Below are positions 7,956 to 16,581 of a DNA stretch of 62,923 bases, piece after piece. Under the pieces are notes generated by a model. That model made no database searches and had not been told where the DNA came from. It saw nothing but the letters and a program-made list of their open reading frames with translations. The stretch lies in contig MTML01000069.1 of the NCBI GenBank assembly GCA_002011215.1, positions 1 through 62,923 on the forward strand, written 5' to 3'. The position numbers and the translations under genes are program-made. The DNA comes from Archaeoglobus sp. JdFR-24. Its GTDB lineage: Archaea > Halobacteriota > Archaeoglobi > Archaeoglobales > Archaeoglobaceae. The number at the start of each line of letters is the position of its first letter. The stretch's first letter is position 1.

Positions 7956-8914
7956 TCGACACCTCTCCCTCTAATAAAATTCCAGAGAGACGATAAAGCA
8001 GCGAATTGCAATATGAGGATATGAATTAAAAGTCCTGCGGTGACTTTTACTTTTCCAAGTTTTCTAAATTTATACAGGATCAGGGGTGGTGCGAGAATCA
8101 GAAAGGGAGTAACTATCGAAATGAAATAAGGTATTGTAAGTGATGCGATCCAGGAAAATTTGAACTTTCTTTCAGCCTTAAAAACATCTGGATAATAATT
8201 CCAGAGTTGCAACCCACCAAAATACCATCTTTTACGCTGAGCATAAAGATCAGACCACTTCAAAGGGGCCTGCTCGAATACTCTCGTCCCCTCCACAAAA
8301 ATCGCTTCGTATCCAAGAGTATGCATTCTTGTAGCAAAATCAGCATCTTCTGTGATTGCATTTTCATTCAATCCGTGATTCATGATCAAATCTGCCCTCA
8401 AAACTCCAATCAGACCATTGAACTGCTTGAATCCATACCTTTTGAGTAAGAAATTTATCAGATAATATTCTGCTTCTACAGTCTCCGAGCATGGATTGAC
8501 AGGATTGCTTATGTAACGTCCGGAGGATGCGATATATGCTTTCGGGTTTTTTTCAAGCTCATCTACACATCTTATGATGAAATCTTTCTCGGGCCTAGAA
8601 TCAACATCAAAAATAGCTATATAATCAGGATTGAAATTTTTCAGATATTCGATAGCATCGTTTATCGCTCCTGCCCTCTTCCCTCTGTTGAACTTTCTCT
8701 CAACGACATCAACACCCATGCACAGAGGAATTTTACCCCTGTTATCTATTTCATTTTTCAGATCCTTTTTCAGATTTTGTTTCAAATCCACAACGTAGAC
8801 TATTTTAACCTCGAAAGGATCATAATGGAGTGACTTTATCCACTTCACAGACTTTTTAATCAACTCTGGAGGTTCAAATGGAGATACTGGGACAATCACA
8901 CCTATTTTACGCAT
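7925..8914 (-). CDS. family 2 glycosyltransferase with C-terminal membrane segments
   Basis: This is a GT-A fold processive-type glycosyltransferase of 329 residues. The N-terminal catalytic part shows IGVIVPVSPFEPPE, the metal-binding DxD (IAIFDVDSRP), the acceptor-side motif TEDADFATRMH and QRKRWYFGGLQLW, equivalent to the QxxRW block of cellulose-synthase-like enzymes. Two hydrophobic segments at the C terminus anchor it in the membrane. It uses a nucleotide sugar to extend a lipid or polymer acceptor. It follows the GT4 gene by 35 bp and overlaps the UPF0104 gene, so all are probably one transcript. Confidence 0.88.
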   Translation of the reverse strand: MRKIGVIVPVSPFEPPELIKKSVKWIKSLHYDPFEVKIVYVVDLKQNLKKDLKNEIDNRGKIPLCMGVDVVERKFNRGKRAGAINDAIEYLKNFNPDYIAIFDVDSRPEKDFIIRCVDELEKNPKAYIASSGRYISNPVNPCSETVEAEYYLINFLLKRYGFKQFNGLIGVLRADLIMNHGLNENAITEDADFATRMHTLGYEAIFVEGTRVFEQAPLKWSDLYAQRKRWYFGGLQLWNYYPDVFKAERKFKFSWIASLTIPYFISIVTPFLILAPPLILYKFRKLGKVKVTAGLLIHILILQFAALSSLWNFIRGRGVEWRPQKRVTN

Positions 8915-8949
8915 AACATCACTTTGGCTGGTTGTTTTTGTTATTAAAC

Positions 8950-10005
8950 TTAGATGAGATTGAAATATATTTCCTCCACTTTATCAGTGACGACATCCCA
9001 TCTGTATTTCTCTCTGACGGCCCTCATTCCTTTCTTCGATAGCTTTTCAGCAAGTTTACTATCATGAAGCATGCTCACAATTTTTTCAGCAAGATCATCA
9101 ACATCTGAGAAAACAACACCTCCTTCAAGGGCCACATCCCTCACCCCTGGAATGTCAGATGCGATTACGGGAGTTCCTGAAGCCATTGCCTCAAGCAGCA
9201 CTATCCCGAAAGCCTCAAGCCGTGATTTTGATGGCAGTACCAGAGTCTTTCCTCTTCTCATCCATTCTGCAACTGCTTCATCAGATAATTTGCCTTTAAA
9301 CTCTACATTCAGCTCGAGCCTCTCTGAAATCGTTTCAAATCTGGTTCTATCTTCTCCATCACCTATAACAACAAGTTTTGCCCTTTTTTCAATTTTCTGA
9401 ACAATTTTCATAGCCCTCAACAGGCATTCAAGACCTTTGTACTCCACAAGACGGCCAACATAAAGCACAATTGGCTCTCTCTCATATACTCTTTTGCTTG
9501 GAGCAAAAAACCCAACATCTACAGCGTTCGGCACAACTTCTACCTTATGAATAAATTCTGAGATTACTGGAGATGTCTCAGCATAACTCTTGGTTGTGGT
9601 GATTATCACCTCGCAGGACTCAAGCACGGGTTTTATCGCCTTCGTGTTTATCGATTCAATCATTTTCCTTATCCGGGCAGGAATTCTTACACCATCGACC
9701 ACATCCGGAACGACCACATCGTTATGATAGGTTATAACGTGTGGTTTAAGTCCTCTTTTCCACACACCACGGGCAAAAAAGGGAGAGGGAACGTGAGAAT
9801 GAAAAACATCCGCCTTAAATTCTGGGAAGTGAAGTGGTATCGGAGAATAGGGTATGTTTATACATCTCAACCTTATACAGTTTCCAGTTGATGATACCAC
9901 TCTTACAGAATGCTTTTTTGAAAGAAAACTCGCGAGATTCCTGACGTGGATCTCAACCCCTCCGATATGAGGGGGATAGTAGGGAGCGGTCAAAAGAACA
10001 TCCAC
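8950..10005 (-). CDS. family 4 glycosyltransferase (group 1)
   Basis: A GT-B fold enzyme of 351 residues. The N terminus reads TAPYYPPHIGGVEIHV, the glycine loop of GT4 enzymes; VLYVGRLVEYKGLE marks the start of the nucleotide-binding domain and ESRLEAFGIVLLEAM carries the EX7E donor-binding motif. The start is a GTG at 10005 behind GAGGATGAT. It lies 19 bp after mptE and 35 bp before the GT2 gene. Together with that enzyme and the flippase-like protein it probably builds a cell-envelope glycolipid or glycan; the actual sugar is unknown. Confidence 0.9.
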   Translation of the reverse strand: MDVLLTAPYYPPHIGGVEIHVRNLASFLSKKHSVRVVSSTGNCIRLRCINIPYSPIPLHFPEFKADVFHSHVPSPFFARGVWKRGLKPHVITYHNDVVVPDVVDGVRIPARIRKMIESINTKAIKPVLESCEVIITTTKSYAETSPVISEFIHKVEVVPNAVDVGFFAPSKRVYEREPIVLYVGRLVEYKGLECLLRAMKIVQKIEKRAKLVVIGDGEDRTRFETISERLELNVEFKGKLSDEAVAEWMRRGKTLVLPSKSRLEAFGIVLLEAMASGTPVIASDIPGVRDVALEGGVVFSDVDDLAEKIVSMLHDSKLAEKLSKKGMRAVREKYRWDVVTDKVEEIYFNLI

Positions 10006-10024
10006 AGTATCATCCTCGGGTTAT

Positions 10025-10651
10025 TTAAATCAACCCCTCGAAAGTGAGGATCTCCTTAGCCCATTTCAGCTTTTTTCTCTTTATTTCGTCTGCCCTTTCA
10101 AAATCAAACCCGATTAGAGTTATGCTACTGGCTCCAAATTCCTTGGCAAGGATTGCTGCTCTGTCTCCATCGGTAAAGCCCCCGAAATTGTATATTTTAT
10201 CGAATGGTATGCTCTGAGTGGTTCCAATAAAAAATCTCAGTTTTGGGACTATTGAATAAATTCTCTCGACGTTATCTCCATGAGCGTGTAAAACGAGAAT
10301 GCAGTTCTTCCTTTGAAGATCAACGAGAATATAATCTTCCTCCTCCATGTCTGTGACATGTATGTCAGGAACGAATTCGGGGATTAGCGATCTCACAATT
10401 TTAATAGCCTTTCCGGCTGTAATTTTAACCCCCTCAAAATTTTTGATTTTCTCAATCTCCTCTTCCCCAATCACAGGCCCTATTATCAAAACATCCTTAC
10501 TCCTTATTTTTTTATCGAGTATAAGCGTATCCATGAGTTTCTCTCTGGCAAGACTATACAGGATTACAGCAGATCTTTCATCCTCATCCTTTGAGAAATT
10601 AAAATCGGAAATAATTTTTGAATAAAAATCAAACCACTTATCGAGTTCCAT
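10025..10651 (-). CDS. mptE: 6-hydroxymethyl-7,8-dihydropterin pyrophosphokinase, MptE-like (DUF115)
   Basis: The 208-residue protein matches the DUF115 family whose Methanocaldococcus member MptE transfers pyrophosphate from ATP to 6-hydroxymethyldihydropterin in methanopterin/folate synthesis. Visible are VLIIGPVIGEEE, the VPDIHVTDMEEED segment (family consensus has an acidic VTDLDG here) and the conserved VLHAHGDN, followed by GGFTDGDRAAILA. I start at ATG 10651; a TTG two codons earlier is possible. It begins 9 bp after the ileS stop. Methanopterin is expected in Archaeoglobales, which use it for C1 transfer. The variant acidic motif makes the exact reaction slightly less certain. Confidence 0.85.
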   Translation of the reverse strand: MELDKWFDFYSKIISDFNFSKDEDERSAVILYSLAREKLMDTLILDKKIRSKDVLIIGPVIGEEEIEKIKNFEGVKITAGKAIKIVRSLIPEFVPDIHVTDMEEEDYILVDLQRKNCILVLHAHGDNVERIYSIVPKLRFFIGTTQSIPFDKIYNFGGFTDGDRAAILAKEFGASSITLIGFDFERADEIKRKKLKWAKEILTFEGLI

Positions 10652-10660
10652 AATCAATCT

Positions 10661-13600
10661 TCAGTTATTAAGTCTCTTAATCGCAATCCTGACAGTTTTG
10701 TCCTCTATTTTCCACTCTCTCAGGTACCCCTCAAGATCCTTAGATGAGAAAGTCAGTGACTGAGCGCGGGTTTCAGATTTTATGTAATCTTCGAAGCCCT
10801 TTACCAGTTCATTCTCGATATCAATTTTTACGTCAATAAACTCCTCGACATCGAGATCCATTTCTTTTCTCATTTCCTGTATCCTCCTTACGATCTCTCT
10901 GGCATACGCTTCTCTCAGAATCTCCTCGTCAAGCACCGTGTTTATGTAAACCGTGCCGGATGTGAATTCTGCAGCCTCATACCCCTCAGGGAGCCTCATC
11001 TCAATTTGCAATGCATCTTCAACCTTCATTCTGTTACCCATAATCTCGACAAATCCCTCTTTGATTACCTTCTCGATTTCCTCCTTTTTCATTGATGAAA
11101 TGAATTCCGCAACCTCTTTTGCCTTCTCTTTGAATATCGGCCCAAGTTGCCTGTAATTGGGTTTTGCGATGATATCCTTTTCAAAAGTATCGACAACCTC
11201 TATTTCCTTGATGTTGCACTGCGCTTTTATAATGCTCTCGAGCTTATATACTGCCTTCCTGACGGCATCATTTTCAGTCTCCACCACCATATTTCTAAGT
11301 GGCCACCTAAGCTTCCTTTTAGCCTTCTGTCGGGCATTACTGGTCGCCTCAACTATCTCCTTAACAGTCTCCATCATCTCCTCGAGTTCTGAATCAATAT
11401 GACTCTCATCCGGTTCTGGAAATTCTTCGAGGAATATTGACTGTTTCGCATCTCTGAAAACCCTGACAAAATTGTTGTAAATCCATTCAGCGAGATATGG
11501 TGCCACTGGAGCGATGATTCTCGAGCTTTTATCCACAACTCGAAGAATTGTGGAGTAAACAGCAATCTTCGATGGAGAATCCTTTTCTTCCCAGACTCTC
11601 GGTCTGACAAGCTGAATGTACCACCTGCTGAAATCCTCCACGACGAAATTCATGAATGCTCTTACAATTCTGTGGATGTTGTAGTTCTCGTATGCATCAT
11701 AAGCCAGTTTGTTCAGATTCTCGAGCTTTGAAAGTATCCATCTATCCTCATCCTTTAGATTCAGATCTCCCAGCTGAGAATATCTGAACTTATCGAGGGT
11801 CATGTATGTGAAGGCAAATCTGACAGCATTCCAGTAGATATTGAGAACCCTGTTCATGTTTCTGACTTCATCCCAGCTGAATCTCAGGTCTTCCCAGACT
11901 GCAGAGGAGAGTACATAAAGCCTGAAAGCATCAACACCAACCTGCTCGACCACATCTTCTGGGCTAACAACGTTTCCAAGACTCTTGCTCATCTTCCTTC
12001 CCTGATCATCTAAGGTGAAGCCATGCATCAGGACGGTTCTGTAGGGAGCTTTATCAAAGGCGATTACGCTTGCACCAAGCTGTGAGTAGAACCATCCTCT
12101 CGTCTGATCATGACCTTCTGTGATGAAATCTGCAGGCCAGAGTTTTTCAAACTCTTCTCTGGATCTCGGATACTTCAAAGTGCCCCACGAGGCCACACCG
12201 CTGTCAAACCACACATCGAAGACATCGGGCACCCTGCACATCTCTCCGCCACATTCACACTCAAATTTAACCTGATCGATCTTTGGTCTGTGGAGATCGA
12301 GATCGCTGCTCCATGGGATCTCATCGATACTTCCAACGACCTTCATTTTTCCACATTTTTCGCAGATCCACACAGGAATGGGTATTCCCCAGTAGCGCTG
12401 CCTGCTTATGCACCAGTCCTTCGCGTTACTCACCCAGTCTTTAAACCTTGAAGCTCCAGCCCAGGCGGGAACCCATCTTGTTTTTTCTACCTCTTCGATC
12501 ATTTTCTCCTTTAGCTGAGATACTTTAAGGAACCACTGCTCTGTCGATCTGTAAATTATCGGGTTCTTGCATCTCCAGCAGTGGCCATATCTGTGAACTA
12601 TGTGAGATTCTGCGAGCAGCAGACCTTTATTATTTAAATCATCGATTATGACTTTATTAGCTTCCTTTACATTTAAACTCGCATATTTCCCAGCTCTTTC
12701 TGTAAAAACGCCCCTTTCATCTACTGGATTGAATATTTCAAGCCCAACTTCAATTCCAAGCTCATAATCCTCCAGACCGTGGCCGGGAGCGATATGGACG
12801 CATCCTGTGTTCTCAGCACTTACAAATTCGGCCATGTAAACTTTATGCACATACTTCTCCTGCTCTGGAATAAATTCTGTAAGGGGATGCTCATACTCCA
12901 CCCCGACGAGATCCTCACCAAGGTGGGTTTCAATTATTTCCCAGCTCCCATATCCTCCCATTTTCAGCACGTTTTCTGCCAGCTCCCTCGCGAGGATTAG
13001 ATATTCTTCAATTCCATCTTTTTTAGCCCTGATGGTTGCATATTCAAGAGCGGGATGCACGGCAACAGCCATGTTGGCAGGAAGCGTCCAGGGTGTGGTG
13101 GTCCATATCACAATGAAAGCATTCTTCTTACTCTTTAGTGGAAATTTTACGAAAATTGATGGGTCTTTTTCCTCCCAGTACTCAACTTCAGCATCAGCCA
13201 ACGCAGTCTCACACCTCGGGCACCAGTTGACCACCATCTGTTTTCTCTCCAGAAGATTCTTCTCGTATCCTTTTTTGATCGTCCACCATGCTGCATTGAT
13301 GTAGTCAGCTTTTATGGTCATGTACGGATTTTCCCAGTCCATCCAGACTCCGAGCATCTTGAACTGATCTTCCATTGCTTTTTTATTCTCAATTGCGTAT
13401 TTCAGGCACTTATCGACAAATAGGTCTATGCCATAATCCTCGATATCTCTTTTATTTCTAAATCCAAGCTCCTGCTCAACTTTGACCTCAATGGGGAGGC
13501 CATGCATGTCCCAGCCTGGTGTATCACTGACCTTAAACCCACACATCCTTCTGAACCTGAGAACTGTATCCTTCAAAACTTTATTCCAGGCCGTTCCTAA

Positions 13601-13756
13601 ATGAATTCTTCCTGTTGTGTAAGGTGGCCCATCAACGAAAAAGAATTTCTCATCTCCCCGCTCCTTGACGGCTTCATATATTCTATTTTCATTCCAGAAA
13701 TTCTCTATCTCTTTTGCCACCTGTTTTGGATCATAAACTTTTGGAAACTCCTTCAT
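10661..13756 (-). CDS. ileS: isoleucyl-tRNA synthetase
   Basis: A class I aminoacyl-tRNA synthetase of 1031 residues, the normal size. The HIGH-type motif appears as GRIHLGTAWNKVLKD near residue 55, PGWDMHGLPIEVKVEQ follows, and the KMSKS loop is GRKMSKSLGNVVSPEDV near residue 590. WTTTPWTLPANMAVAVHP marks the editing domain that hydrolyses Val-tRNA(Ile). The C-terminal part is the archaeal/eukaryotic type. A GGTGG site precedes the ATG and a TATA-like ATTATAAAA lies shortly before. The mptE/glycosyltransferase genes follow closely. Confidence 0.97.
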   Translation of the reverse strand: MKEFPKVYDPKQVAKEIENFWNENRIYEAVKERGDEKFFFVDGPPYTTGRIHLGTAWNKVLKDTVLRFRRMCGFKVSDTPGWDMHGLPIEVKVEQELGFRNKRDIEDYGIDLFVDKCLKYAIENKKAMEDQFKMLGVWMDWENPYMTIKADYINAAWWTIKKGYEKNLLERKQMVVNWCPRCETALADAEVEYWEEKDPSIFVKFPLKSKKNAFIVIWTTTPWTLPANMAVAVHPALEYATIRAKKDGIEEYLILARELAENVLKMGGYGSWEIIETHLGEDLVGVEYEHPLTEFIPEQEKYVHKVYMAEFVSAENTGCVHIAPGHGLEDYELGIEVGLEIFNPVDERGVFTERAGKYASLNVKEANKVIIDDLNNKGLLLAESHIVHRYGHCWRCKNPIIYRSTEQWFLKVSQLKEKMIEEVEKTRWVPAWAGASRFKDWVSNAKDWCISRQRYWGIPIPVWICEKCGKMKVVGSIDEIPWSSDLDLHRPKIDQVKFECECGGEMCRVPDVFDVWFDSGVASWGTLKYPRSREEFEKLWPADFITEGHDQTRGWFYSQLGASVIAFDKAPYRTVLMHGFTLDDQGRKMSKSLGNVVSPEDVVEQVGVDAFRLYVLSSAVWEDLRFSWDEVRNMNRVLNIYWNAVRFAFTYMTLDKFRYSQLGDLNLKDEDRWILSKLENLNKLAYDAYENYNIHRIVRAFMNFVVEDFSRWYIQLVRPRVWEEKDSPSKIAVYSTILRVVDKSSRIIAPVAPYLAEWIYNNFVRVFRDAKQSIFLEEFPEPDESHIDSELEEMMETVKEIVEATSNARQKAKRKLRWPLRNMVVETENDAVRKAVYKLESIIKAQCNIKEIEVVDTFEKDIIAKPNYRQLGPIFKEKAKEVAEFISSMKKEEIEKVIKEGFVEIMGNRMKVEDALQIEMRLPEGYEAAEFTSGTVYINTVLDEEILREAYAREIVRRIQEMRKEMDLDVEEFIDVKIDIENELVKGFEDYIKSETRAQSLTFSSKDLEGYLREWKIEDKTVRIAIKRLNN

Positions 13757-13979
13757 TTTACCACCACATCACATGCTGAATTTTATAATCGTGAGCAAAA
13801 CCGGTTTGATAGAGAGGATTAAAATATTTTGCTAATCGGGTGATTTTAGGTTGGATAGCTTATGGACAAATAAAGTTCAGGGAGTCTGCAAGAAGAGGCT
13901 GTGGTAAAAGGGAGTCGCGGCCATCATGAAAAATGATATATACTCCATTGTTCATTTATTCCAAAAAACCAAAGGGTAG

Positions 13980-14150
13980 ATGAGATTGAAGAGGGCAAAG
14001 AAATTTGAAGAGTGGTTGGATTTAAAGCCCGTAACTGATGAGGAGTTTGAGGAGTTGTTGAACGACCCTCCTCGCGGCGACTTCAGAGGAAATAAAAAGC
14101 GAAAATTTAAAAAAATAAAGAAAAAAGAGTTCCACAGAGAATATTTCTAA
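13980..14150 (+). CDS. small basic protein, 56 aa, hypothetical
   Basis: This gene is too short for most ORF filters. ATG 13980 opens 56 codons to TAA 14148-14150. The N-terminal half is acidic-amphipathic (KKFEEWLDLKPVTDEEFEEL), followed by a DPPRGDFRG turn and a very basic tail (KKRKFKKIKKKEFHREYF) suggestive of RNA or ribosome binding. A TATA-like GATATATA lies at about 13935-13942 and an oligo-T run follows the stop, so it has the outline of an independent gene. I do not know the family. It sits alone between ileS and cbiA. Confidence 0.5.
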   Translation: MRLKRAKKFEEWLDLKPVTDEEFEELLNDPPRGDFRGNKKRKFKKIKKKEFHREYF

Positions 14151-14163
14151 TTTTTTATTTTAC
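14151..14163 (+). terminator. oligo-T terminator of the 56-aa gene
   Basis: TTTTTTATTTTAC directly after the stop codon fits the T-rich intrinsic terminators of archaea. Confidence 0.4.
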
Positions 14164-14202
14164 ATTTTGATGATGTGAGAACTCTGACGATTTTGAGAAC
14201 AA

Positions 14203-14210
14203 TTTTAAAT
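14203..14210 (+). promoter_or_regulatory. TATA box of cbiA
   Basis: TTTTAAAT is centred about 25 bp before the ATG at 14231 with no Shine-Dalgarno sequence between, so cbiA is probably read from a leaderless mRNA. Confidence 0.5.
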
Positions 14211-14230
14211 CCCTGCTCCATAAAAATCAC

Positions 14231-15526
14231 ATGCATGCCTTCGTTGTAGGTGGCACCCACAGTGGGGTTGGGAAAACATCCGTTTCAATGTGTATAGCAT
14301 CTGCCTTAAAAAAGAGAGGTTATAAAGTCCAACCCTTTAAGGTTGGACCTGATTTCATTGATCCCTCACATTACTCTTTCTGTGAATGGGCTGTGAACCT
14401 GGATGCTTTCATGATGGGTGAGAATGGTGTAAAGAGATCTTTTTATAAGTGGATGTCGGACAGGGATGTTGGGATAATAGAAGGTGTAATGGGACTTTTT
14501 GATGGATTGAAACTTTCAGATTTCTCTTCAACAGCCCACATAGCAAAACTTCTCGATTTACCGGTTATACTTGTAATTGATGTAAAAGGAATGTCTCTGT
14601 CAGCTCTTGCGATGTTCGAGGGATACAAAAAATTTGACAGGCAATTGAATGTAATAGGAGTAATATTCAATGGTGGAACCGCTTTCCATGAAAAATTGAA
14701 GAGAGTTTTCTCAAGCAAAGGTTATGAAGTGCTGGGGGTACTTCCCAGAAAAGAGGAGCTCAAAATAGATAGCAGACATCTCGGATTGCATCTGGGAATG
14801 GAATCAAAAAAAGACTACAAAGCCATGGCAGAAATTGGTGAGAAACATCTGAACATCGATAGAATACTGGAGCTCTCGATGAGAGATAACGTCGGAGATT
14901 ATGTCGGGGAGCACATCGGAGATTATAAAGAGAGTTGTGAGTGCGGTAATGGTAAAGGTGATAAAAAAATAGGTGTCCCGTTCGATGAGGCATTCTCCTT
15001 TTACTACAGGGACAATCTAAGAGTTCTCCGCCAATTTGGTGACATCGTCTTTTTCTCTCCTCTGAAAAAGGAGATTGTTGAATGTGATTTTTACTATCTG
15101 GGAGGAGGTTATCCTGAACTTTACAATCTGGACTCCTTCTCTAGATTCATTAAAAAGGAAGCGTTGAGTGAGAAACCTATTTATGGAGAATGTGGTGGCA
15201 TGATGTTGCTCTCAAGAAAACTTGAGATCAATGGCAGACATCAAAAGATGGCAGGAGTTCTTGATATTGATATAGTGTTCACCAGAAAATTGCAGGCATT
15301 GAGCTACATAAACGGTAAAATCATAGATAAGAATCCCTTTTTCAATGGAAAATACAGGGCACATGAATTTCATTACAGCTATGCTGTTCCTGATGATGAT
15401 GTGAAATTCGTATTTAAAACCGACGGAAAAGGGATCAGAAATGGTTATGACGGTGCTTTAGTCTATAATACCCTTGCCGGATATTCTCACATTCACTTTT
15501 TCTCAACCAGCTTCAGGCTGTTCTGA
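14231..15526 (+). CDS. cbiA: cobyrinic acid a,c-diamide synthase
   Basis: CbiA amidates the a and c acetate side chains of cobyrinic acid using glutamine and ATP. The N-terminal dethiobiotin-synthetase-like domain has a P-loop GGTHSGVGKT (7-16), KVGPDFIDPSHY and IIEGVMGLFDG. The C-terminal class I glutaminase has its nucleophile Cys321 in YGECGGMMLLS and a late HEFHYS. Length (431 aa) is slightly short, and the linker near residues 220-245 is low in complexity (GDYVGEHIGDYKES). The homologous CfbB acts in F430 synthesis, but the cobalamin genes next door favour CbiA. It is transcribed separately from cbiM. Confidence 0.92.
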   Translation: MHAFVVGGTHSGVGKTSVSMCIASALKKRGYKVQPFKVGPDFIDPSHYSFCEWAVNLDAFMMGENGVKRSFYKWMSDRDVGIIEGVMGLFDGLKLSDFSSTAHIAKLLDLPVILVIDVKGMSLSALAMFEGYKKFDRQLNVIGVIFNGGTAFHEKLKRVFSSKGYEVLGVLPRKEELKIDSRHLGLHLGMESKKDYKAMAEIGEKHLNIDRILELSMRDNVGDYVGEHIGDYKESCECGNGKGDKKIGVPFDEAFSFYYRDNLRVLRQFGDIVFFSPLKKEIVECDFYYLGGGYPELYNLDSFSRFIKKEALSEKPIYGECGGMMLLSRKLEINGRHQKMAGVLDIDIVFTRKLQALSYINGKIIDKNPFFNGKYRAHEFHYSYAVPDDDVKFVFKTDGKGIRNGYDGALVYNTLAGYSHIHFFSTSFRLF

Positions 15527-15584
15527 TTATATTGTTTGTTCTGATCTTACATCAACCCTATCTCTCAACTCATACAGATTAAAA

Positions 15585-15656
15585 TCAAATAGATTTGAGT
15601 AAAATTCAAAAGACTTTTATATCAAATAATTTGGATAAGATGTCAAGGGAGGTGGA
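15585..15656 (+). promoter_or_regulatory. cbiMNQO promoter region with inverted repeat
   Basis: A TATA box CTTTTATAT (15614-15622) and a strong GGGAGGTGG site (15648-15656) precede cbiM, so this operon has a leader. Just upstream of the TATA box TCAAA (15585-15589) and TTTGA (15594-15598) form a short inverted repeat around TAGA, in the position of a regulator or activator site. Cobalt or B12 control would make sense but is not shown by the sequence. Confidence 0.4.
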
Positions 15657-15658
15657 TT

Positions 15659-16318
15659 ATGCATATAATGGAGGGTTTCTTGCCTTTTGAGTGGAGTGTT
15701 ATCTGGTACATATTTTCCGCTCCTGTAATTGTTTACGGAGCATGGAAAGTTAAAAGGAAAATAGAAGAAGATTCAGCGAATAAGTCACTGATCGCTGTAG
15801 CAGGAGCTTTTATATTCGTTCTCTCAGCCTTAAAATTGCCATCGGTAACTGGAAGTTGCTCCCATCCTACCGGTACGGGTATAGCGGTGGTATTATTCGG
15901 ACCGGCAGTAACAGCCTTTCTTTCAGCCATAGTTCTGCTTTATCAGTCCCTGTTGCTGGCACACGGTGGAATTACAACCCTGGGAGCTAACACAGCCTCG
16001 ATGGGCATAATAGGACCGTTCTTTGGATGGGTTGTTTATAAATTTGCTAAAAGACGGACGGGTCTCACTTCTTCGACTTTCATTGCAGCGGTTGTTGCAG
16101 ACTGGGTCACTTATGTTGTAACTTCACTCCAGCTTGCTCTTGCATTTCCGGCTGGTGAAGGACTTTCGGGCATATTAAACTCAGCAGCATTGTTTACAGG
16201 AATCTTTGCGGTTACACAGATACCGCTGGCAATTATTGAGGGTATTGTTGCTGCCCTGTTAATGAAATACCTCTTGCAAGCGAAGCCGGAAATTGCTGGA
16301 ATGGGGGTGGAAGCCTGA
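15659..16318 (+). CDS. cbiM: cobalt ECF transporter substrate-binding membrane protein CbiM
   Basis: CbiM is the membrane protein that binds Co2+ for the energy-coupling-factor transporter CbiMNQO. The start MHIMEGFLP holds the invariant N-terminal His2 of the metal site, and the GSCSHPTGTG segment near residue 66 supplies further metal ligands. Six to seven hydrophobic segments and the full length of 219 residues fit the family. It is the first gene of cbiM-N-Q-O, placed beside the B12 pathway, which argues for cobalt rather than nickel. Confidence 0.95.
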   Translation: MHIMEGFLPFEWSVIWYIFSAPVIVYGAWKVKRKIEEDSANKSLIAVAGAFIFVLSALKLPSVTGSCSHPTGTGIAVVLFGPAVTAFLSAIVLLYQSLLLAHGGITTLGANTASMGIIGPFFGWVVYKFAKRRTGLTSSTFIAAVVADWVTYVVTSLQLALAFPAGEGLSGILNSAALFTGIFAVTQIPLAIIEGIVAALLMKYLLQAKPEIAGMGVEA

Positions 16319-16326
16319 GAATTTTT

Positions 16327-16581
16327 TTGATCTGTCTGGTCTTTTTACTTACTATGGCAACAGTGATGGCTGAGGAATGGTCTGGAGCAGATGAGAAGGC
16401 TGAAGAAGCTATTAGCGAGATAAATCCTGCTTATGAACCGTGGTTTTCGCCCATCTGGGAACCACCGAGTGGGGAGATCGAAAGTTTGTTTTTCAGCCTC
16501 CAGGCAGCATTTGGAGCTTTGATAATTGGCTATGTTTTAGGGTACAACAAAGCTAAAAGGTATTATGCACGAAACGTTTGA
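16327..16581 (+). CDS. cbiN: cobalt transporter subunit CbiN
   Basis: CbiN is the small two-span subunit that helps CbiM take up cobalt. The protein has an N-terminal hydrophobic segment (LVFLLTMATVMA), an extracytoplasmic loop with GADEKAEEAI and YEPWFSPIWEPPSGEIESLFF, which is the family signature, and a second span (LQAAFGALIIGYVLGY). There is no ATG at the expected place: the frame offers a TTG at 16327, while CTG/AGA codons lie just ahead and GGGGGTGG overlaps the end of cbiM. I start at the TTG with reservation. The 3' end overlaps cbiQ by 17 bp. Confidence 0.85.
   Translation: MICLVFLLTMATVMAEEWSGADEKAEEAISEINPAYEPWFSPIWEPPSGEIESLFFSLQAAFGALIIGYVLGYNKAKRYYARNV

Noticed and set aside
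14231..15526. CfbB (F430 pathway) instead of CbiA
   Set aside because: The folds are alike, but the gene is beside cobalt uptake and corrin genes and no F430 genes are present.
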